A DNA stretch of 48,516 nucleotides from Longimicrobium sp. (lineage in GTDB: Bacteria; Gemmatimonadota; Gemmatimonadetes; Longimicrobiales; Longimicrobiaceae). A model generated the notes under the pieces. The model did no database searches. It was given only the letters and a program-made list of their open reading frames with translations, and was not told the origin of the DNA. Positions 43,140-48,516 of this stretch are shown piece by piece; position 1 is the first letter of the stretch, and the number at the start of each line of letters is the position of its first letter. The stretch spans positions 1 to 48,516 of the forward strand of contig DASUYB010000053.1 of the NCBI GenBank assembly GCA_036377595.1, in the 5' to 3' direction. The position numbers and the translations under genes are program-made.

Positions 43140-43177
43140 AGAAAAACAGGCGCGCATCCCCGAAAAGGAAGCGCGCC
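43140..43177 (-). terminator. Intrinsic terminator of the peptide-transporter operon
   Basis: On the minus strand, GGCGCGC (43177-43171) pairs with GCGCGCC (43155-43149) and is followed by TGTTTTTC. It lies 28 bases beyond the stop of the last operon gene. Confidence 0.7.
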
Positions 43178-43204
43178 CGTCGAGTTTCCGCGCCGACGTC
43201 GACG

Positions 43205-44493
43205 TTACTGCATCACCGGCAGCGCCTTCCCGTTGCCGCCGCCCGCCTGGCCAGCGCCGAGCGGCACCTTGATGCAGGCGACGAAGTGGCCGCCGCCCTT
43301 GTCCGCCAGCGGCGGGACGATCTCGGCGCAGTCCTGGTCCTTGAGCGGATGCTGGCAGCGCGGGTGGAACGGGCACCCGCTCGGCGGGTTGGCCGGCGAG
43401 GGCACGTCGCCCTCCAGCACGATCCGGCTGCGCTTCGCCCGCGGGTCGGGGATCGGGACGGCGGAGAGGAGCGCCTGCGTGTACGGCATCAGCGGGTTGC
43501 GGTACAGCTCGTCGCTGTCCGACAGCTCCACGATCCGCCCCAGGTACATCACCGCCACGCGGTCGGAGATGTGCTCCACCACGCTCAGGTCGTGGGCGAT
43601 GAACAGGTAGCTGAGGCCGAACTGGTTCTGCAGGTCCTGCAGCAGGTTGATCACCTGCGCCTGCACGGAGACGTCCAGCGCCGAGACCGGCTCGTCACAC
43701 ACGATCAGCTCCGGCTCCACCGCCAGCGCCCGCGCGATCCCCAGCCGCTGCCGCTGCCCGCCCGAGAACTCGTGCGGATAGCGCACCGCGTGCTCCGGCC
43801 GCAGGCCGACCACCGAGAGCAGCTCGGCCACCCGGTCCTGCGCCTTCTGCCCCTTCGCCAGCCCGTGGATGGCCAGCACCTCGCGGATCATGTCGCCCAC
43901 CGTCATCCGCGGGTTCAGCGAGCTGTACGGGTCCTGGAAGACGATCTGCGCCTTGCGCCGCATCGCCCGCAACTCGCCCTTGTCCATCCGGTAGATGTTG
44001 CGCCCGCCGAACAGCGCCTCGCCCTCCGTCGGCTCGATCAGCTTGAGGATGGTGCGCCCGGTGGTGCTCTTCCCGCAGCCAGACTCGCCCACCATCCCCA
44101 GCGTCTCGCCCTTTCGCAGGAAGAAGGAGACGCCGTCCACCGCCTTCACGTCGCCCACGTGGCGGTTGAACAGCCCTTTGCGGATGGGGAACCACTTCCG
44201 CAGCCGGCGCACGACCAGGAGCGAGTCATCCGGCACCTCCATGTCCTCGGGCGTCTGGCCGCCGAGCTCGCTGTCGCCCTTGGCCGGCGGCAGCTCGCGC
44301 CGCTCGGGGCGCTCGGGAATGCGGTCGATCTCGCCCCCCTCGCGCGTGAACGGCTCGGCGACCGGGGGATGCGTCACCCCCTCGCCCACCAGCCCTTCGG
44401 CCGGGGGGCGGCCGACGGGAGACTCGCCGCCGTGGCCCAGGTGGCCGTCCGCGGCGCCGCGGCCGCCCGCGGGGGTGCGTGCGTCTGGCGTGC

Positions 44494-44497
<4 letters not shown>
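43205..44497 (-). CDS. Dipeptide/oligopeptide ABC transporter ATPase, DppF/OppF type
   Basis: A 430-residue ATP-binding subunit of a peptide importer. Walker A is GESGCGKST, the Q-loop [12 protein letters not shown], the signature FSGGQRQR and Walker [13 protein letters not shown]. The C-terminal oligopeptide domain has [15 protein letters not shown] with conserved cysteines. The start is GTG at 44497, overlapping the DppD stop (GTGA). This gives an unusual head of about 90 Gly/Glu/Pro-rich residues before [11 protein letters not shown]. An internal ATG (MEVPDD) just before the domain is an alternative. It is the last gene of the operon. Confidence 0.88.
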
Positions 44498-45641
<1,144 letters not shown>

Positions 45642-45645
<4 letters not shown>

Positions 45646-46247
45646 ATCAGCCCCCACGCTTCGAACGCCCTCCACATATCGCGGCTCTCCGCCCACAACC
45701 ACGCTGGATCGATCCAGAACCCCGTGACCACGCTGCTCGCCACCCGCGCCGGGTCTCCCGGCGCGAGCGGGAGATACGTGCCCGCTCCCGACAGACGGAA
45801 GACCTCGCAGGTGCGCTGCATGGGATCCACGATCCAGTACTCCGCGACTCCTACCTGTGCGTACTCGCGGAACTTCTCGCGGCGATCCCGCGTGCGGCTT
45901 TCAGGGCTTACGACCTCGACCACGAGGTCCGCCGGACCTTCCAGGCCGAGCCGCTTGAACCGGTCGGCCTTGTCCGCCGCAGCCCACAGCACGTCGGGCT
46001 GCCGCGCACTCGAAGGCAGCTTCATCTGGAACGGGGAGTGGCGGACCTGCCCGCCGATCCGCGTCCGGCGAACGAAGCCGTCCAGGATCTCCGCGAAGAA
46101 AAGGGTGATCTGCGCGTGCTCGTCAGACGGGGGTGTCACCGGCACCACCTCGCCATCCACCCACTCCGCATAGGTGCCCTCATCGACCGTTGCGAGGAAC
46201 TCCTCGTACGAGATGCCGTTCGGGTACTGCAGCGCAGGCAGGCTCAT
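45642..46247 (-). CDS. Uma2-family putative endonuclease (first of a tandem pair)
   Basis: A 201-residue protein of the Uma2/DUF820 family, with a PD-(D/E)xK nuclease-like fold. [24 protein letters not shown] leads in, then QPDVLWAA (catalytic Asp). [36 protein letters not shown] holds the Glu and Lys of the active site. The reaction and target are not established for this family. ATG at 46247 follows CAGGAGGCGGCC on the coding strand. It lies inside the peptide-transporter operon, 28 bases after its paralogue and overlapping DppD. Confidence 0.87.
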
Positions 46248-46275
46248 GGCCGCCTCCTGTTCGTGCGTGTCGAGC

Positions 46276-46890
46276 TCAAATCAGTCCCCACTCGCGTTGA
46301 ACCGACGTAACGCGAGGCATTGGCTGCTGCCACAGCCACTCCACGGCAATCCACATCCCGGGAAGCGAGTGGCTGCGCAGTACCGGCGGATCGCCCGTCT
46401 GGACGGGCTCATACGTCCCGTCCTCCCCCAGTCGGTACGCTTCCACCTTCTTCCGCTCGGGATCGATCAGCCAGTACTCCGGCACCCCTGCCTGCTCGTA
46501 TTCGAAGAACTTCTCTCCCCGGTCGACCACGCGGGTCGAAGCGCTGATCACCTCGATCACGAGATCCGCCGGCCCGTCCAGGTGCGAGCCCCGGTTGCGG
46601 TCCAGGTGCTCGCGCGAGACGAAGAACAGGTCGGGCTCGCGGCCGGACGGCTTGGGCGAAAGACGCATCGCGAAGGCCGGCACGAACACCTCGCCCAAGC
46701 CCTTCTCCTCCGCGTACGTCTGGAGCAGGGTGATCAGGAACCTGGCGACCTGTGAATGCCGGTCCGTGTTCGGGCTCATGACGTAGACCCTCCCATCCAC
46801 CCATTCCGCGTGCACCCCGTCAAAGCTCGTCAGGAATTCCTCGAACGAGATCGTGTCCGGCAAAGCTTCGGGAATCGCCTGCGTTGCCAT
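46276..46890 (-). CDS. Uma2-family putative endonuclease (second of a tandem pair)
   Basis: A 204-residue Uma2/DUF820 protein, paralogous to the next gene. It shows ISFEEFLTSFDGVHAEWVDGRVYVMSP, REPDLFFVS (catalytic Asp) and DLVIEVISASTRVVDRGEKFFEYEQAGVPEYWLIDP (Glu and Lys). ATG at 46890 is preceded by TGAGGACGTGAGC on the coding strand, and only two bases separate it from the DppC stop. Both Uma2 proteins end in WGLI. The setting inside a transporter operon is odd and may reflect insertion followed by coupling. Confidence 0.87.
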   Translation of the reverse strand: MATQAIPEALPDTISFEEFLTSFDGVHAEWVDGRVYVMSPNTDRHSQVARFLITLLQTYAEEKGLGEVFVPAFAMRLSPKPSGREPDLFFVSREHLDRNRGSHLDGPADLVIEVISASTRVVDRGEKFFEYEQAGVPEYWLIDPERKKVEAYRLGEDGTYEPVQTGDPPVLRSHSLPGMWIAVEWLWQQPMPRVTSVQREWGLI

Positions 46891-46892
46891 GC

Positions 46893-48107
46893 TCACGTCC
46901 TCAGCCTGGGATCCAGCGCGTCGCGGAGGCCGTCGCCCAGGAGGTTGAAGGCCACCACCGTCACAACGATGGCGATGCCGGGGAAGGTGGCGATCCACCA
47001 GGCGTTGATCAGCGCGTCACGCCCGTCGCTGACCATGTTCCCCCAGCTGGGCGTGGGCGGCTGTACGCCGAGGCCCAGGAACGACAGCGACGCCTCGGTC
47101 AGGATCGTCTGCCCGATCCCCAGCGTGGCCGACACGATCACCGGCGCCATGGTGTTGGGGATCACGTGCCGGAAGATGATCCGCCAGTCGCCCATCCCCA
47201 GCGCTCTCGCCGCCTGCACGAACTCTCGCTCGCGGAGACTCAGTACCTCGCCGCGGACCAGGCGCGCGGTGCCCATCCACCCGGTCAGGCCCAGCACCGT
47301 CACCACCAGGTAGATGTTGGGTTCGAACAGCGCGATCACCACGATCAGCAGCACCAGGCGCGGGAACGACAGCATCATGTCGGTGAAGCGCATGAGGATG
47401 CTGTCCACGATCCCCCCGAAGTACCCCGCGAACGCGCCGATCAGCGTGCCCAGGGTGATGGAGATCGCCACCGCGATGAAGCCGATCGACAGCGAGATGC
47501 GCGCCCCGTACAGCACGCGGGAAAAGATGTCGCGCCCGAACTTGTCGGTGCCCATCAGGTGCTCGAGCGACGGCGCCAGGTACCGCGACAGGATGATGTT
47601 CCCCTGCTCGGCCGGGTCGTACGGTGCGATCAGCGGGGTGACCAGGGTGATCACGTAGAGCAGGATCATCACCGCCAGGCCCGCCATCGCCAGCTTGTTG
47701 CGCCTGAAGTGGCGCACCGCGATGGACCACTGGCTGTCGCCGTGCAGCCGCCGCGGCCGCTTCGACCGCGCGGCCAGGTCGTAGAACGCCCATCCCCAGA
47801 TCGCCGCTGCCATCCCCACCAGCGTGATGACGGCCACGACGCCGTCGATGGGAACGCGGCGGCCGGTGAACACGGCGCCGATCTTCGCGCGGGTCAGGAA
47901 CGCGACGCTCAGCGTGAATCCCCACGCGAAGAACAGCGCCATCCCGGGGATCCACTCGCCGCGCGCGAAGTGGCCCAGGCCGGGGACGACGGACATCGCC
48001 ACCTGCGCGGGGGTGGCGGGGGCGCGCCCGGGGAGCCCGGCGGCGGGGGTGGCCGTCTGCGCGATGGGCTCGGGCGGCATCTGCTCGGGGGTGACGGTGG
48101 CGGGCAT
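46893..48107 (-). CDS. Dipeptide/oligopeptide ABC transporter permease, DppC/OppC type
   Basis: A 404-residue inner-membrane permease. The OppC N-terminal block HFRRNKLAMAGLAVMIL begins only at about residue 130. Then come APYDPAEQG, HLMGTDKFGRDIFSRVLYGARISL, the EAA loop EFVQAARALGMGDWRIIFRHVIPNT and the terminal NLLGDGLRDALDPR. The extra N-terminal 125 residues hold a Pro-rich head, PGLGHFARGEWIPGM and two further transmembrane helices, not found in ordinary DppC. ATG at 48107 is six bases after the DppB stop. It forms the peptide channel with DppB. Confidence 0.9.
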   Translation of the reverse strand: MPATVTPEQMPPEPIAQTATPAAGLPGRAPATPAQVAMSVVPGLGHFARGEWIPGMALFFAWGFTLSVAFLTRAKIGAVFTGRRVPIDGVVAVITLVGMAAAIWGWAFYDLAARSKRPRRLHGDSQWSIAVRHFRRNKLAMAGLAVMILLYVITLVTPLIAPYDPAEQGNIILSRYLAPSLEHLMGTDKFGRDIFSRVLYGARISLSIGFIAVAISITLGTLIGAFAGYFGGIVDSILMRFTDMMLSFPRLVLLIVVIALFEPNIYLVVTVLGLTGWMGTARLVRGEVLSLREREFVQAARALGMGDWRIIFRHVIPNTMAPVIVSATLGIGQTILTEASLSFLGLGVQPPTPSWGNMVSDGRDALINAWWIATFPGIAIVVTVVAFNLLGDGLRDALDPRLRT

Positions 48108-48113
48108 CGCTCG

Positions 48114-48516
48114 TCACTCCGCGCGGATGCGGGGGTCGACCACCGCGTACAGGACGTCGGAGATCAGGTTGCCGATCACCACCATCGCCGCGATCACGAA
48201 GCTCGTGGCCATCACCATCGGGTAGTCGCGCTGGAGGATGGCGTCGACGATGGCGCGCCCCATCCCCGGCCACCCGAAGATCGTCTCCACCAGCACCGCG
48301 CCGGAGAAGAGGAAGGGGAGGTAGAGCCCCAGCAGGGTGATGATGGGGATCAGCGCGTTCCGGAGCGCGTGCTTGAAGACCACCTTCCGCTCCGAGAGCC
48401 CCTTCGCCCGCGCGGTGCGGATGAAGTCCTGGTGGATCACCTCCAGCATCGACCCGCGCATGTAGCGCGCGACCCCGGCCGCGTTCCCGATCCCCAGCGC
48501 CACCGCGGGGAGGAAC
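48114..48516 (-). CDS. Dipeptide/oligopeptide ABC transporter permease, DppB/OppB type (partial)
   Basis: Only the C-terminal about 133 residues lie in the window; the gene continues beyond base 48516. The visible part has the EAA loop DFIRTARAKGLSERKVVFKHALRNALIP, FSGAVLVETIFGWPGMGRAIVDAI and the end NLISDVLYAVVDPRIR, all typical of DppB. It is the first operon gene visible here; a substrate-binding protein gene may lie upstream, outside the window. Confidence 0.9.
   Translation of the reverse strand, partial: FLPAVALGIGNAAGVARYMRGSMLEVIHQDFIRTARAKGLSERKVVFKHALRNALIPIITLLGLYLPFLFSGAVLVETIFGWPGMGRAIVDAILQRDYPMVMATSFVIAAMVVIGNLISDVLYAVVDPRIRAE

Overview
The window is a 48.5 kb stretch of high-GC bacterial chromosome (clearly above 65 % GC by eye). 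The gene style fits a Gemmatimonadota (Longimicrobium-like) bacterium. This rests on many alanine/arginine-rich exported proteins and lipoproteins, a carboxypeptidase-regulatory/TonB-plug protein, a futalosine-pathway mqnA, an ATP-type pckA, and intergenic space full of long palindromic repeats. The assignment is inferred from gene content and codon style, not proven. No rRNA, tRNA or CRISPR array was seen.

Layout, left half. 1-1435 is a complete or nearly complete insertion sequence (ISNCY/IS481-like DDE transposase). 1529-5963 holds a lipoprotein, mqnA (chorismate dehydratase), a frameshifted exported protein and an NlpE-META envelope protein. 6378-6668 is a small helical protein behind a perfect palindrome. 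6988-16065 is one long rightward cluster: two SDR sugar-nucleotide enzymes, a zinc-type dehydrogenase, a Gfo/Idh/MocA oxidoreductase and four glycosyltransferases, the last three CgeB-like. It looks like a surface-glycan or glycosylated-metabolite locus. Directly behind it is an AT-richer, probably imported gene for a TIR-domain protein with a beta-rich C-terminus (16188-16991). 17032-20963 carries a TPR membrane protein, a secreted protein, a TMEM175-type channel and an exported msrA-msrB pair. 21054-21490 is an internally deleted glycosyltransferase relic.

Layout, right half. 22196-26839 (minus strand) encodes a tripartite MacAB/HlyD-like ABC exporter. 27220-30605 has a lipoprotein, a DUF5335 protein, an RlmL-like RNA methyltransferase and a small carboxypeptidase-regulatory/TonB-plug protein. 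30988-35917 has a class A beta-lactamase-like lipoprotein, an SDR plus GNAT pair, a HAD phosphatase with a basic tail, and a PAS-PAS histidine kinase. 36302-37936 is pckA. 38123-39502 has a small protein overlapping a DUF2335 membrane protein, then nfuA. 39707-42227 (minus) has an anti-sigma-like membrane protein and a beta-barrel protein that both end in a glycogen-binding (CBM48/E-set) domain, plus an exported protein. 42480-43031 has two small membrane or lipoproteins. 43205-48516 (minus) is a dipeptide/oligopeptide ABC importer operon in which two Uma2-family nuclease genes sit between permease and ATPase genes.

The most unusual elements are the TIR protein, the CgeB-type glycan cluster, the CBM48 protein pair, the Uma2 pair inside a transporter operon, and at least three families of palindromic repeats. 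Some repeat copies supply the last codons and stop codons of neighbouring genes.
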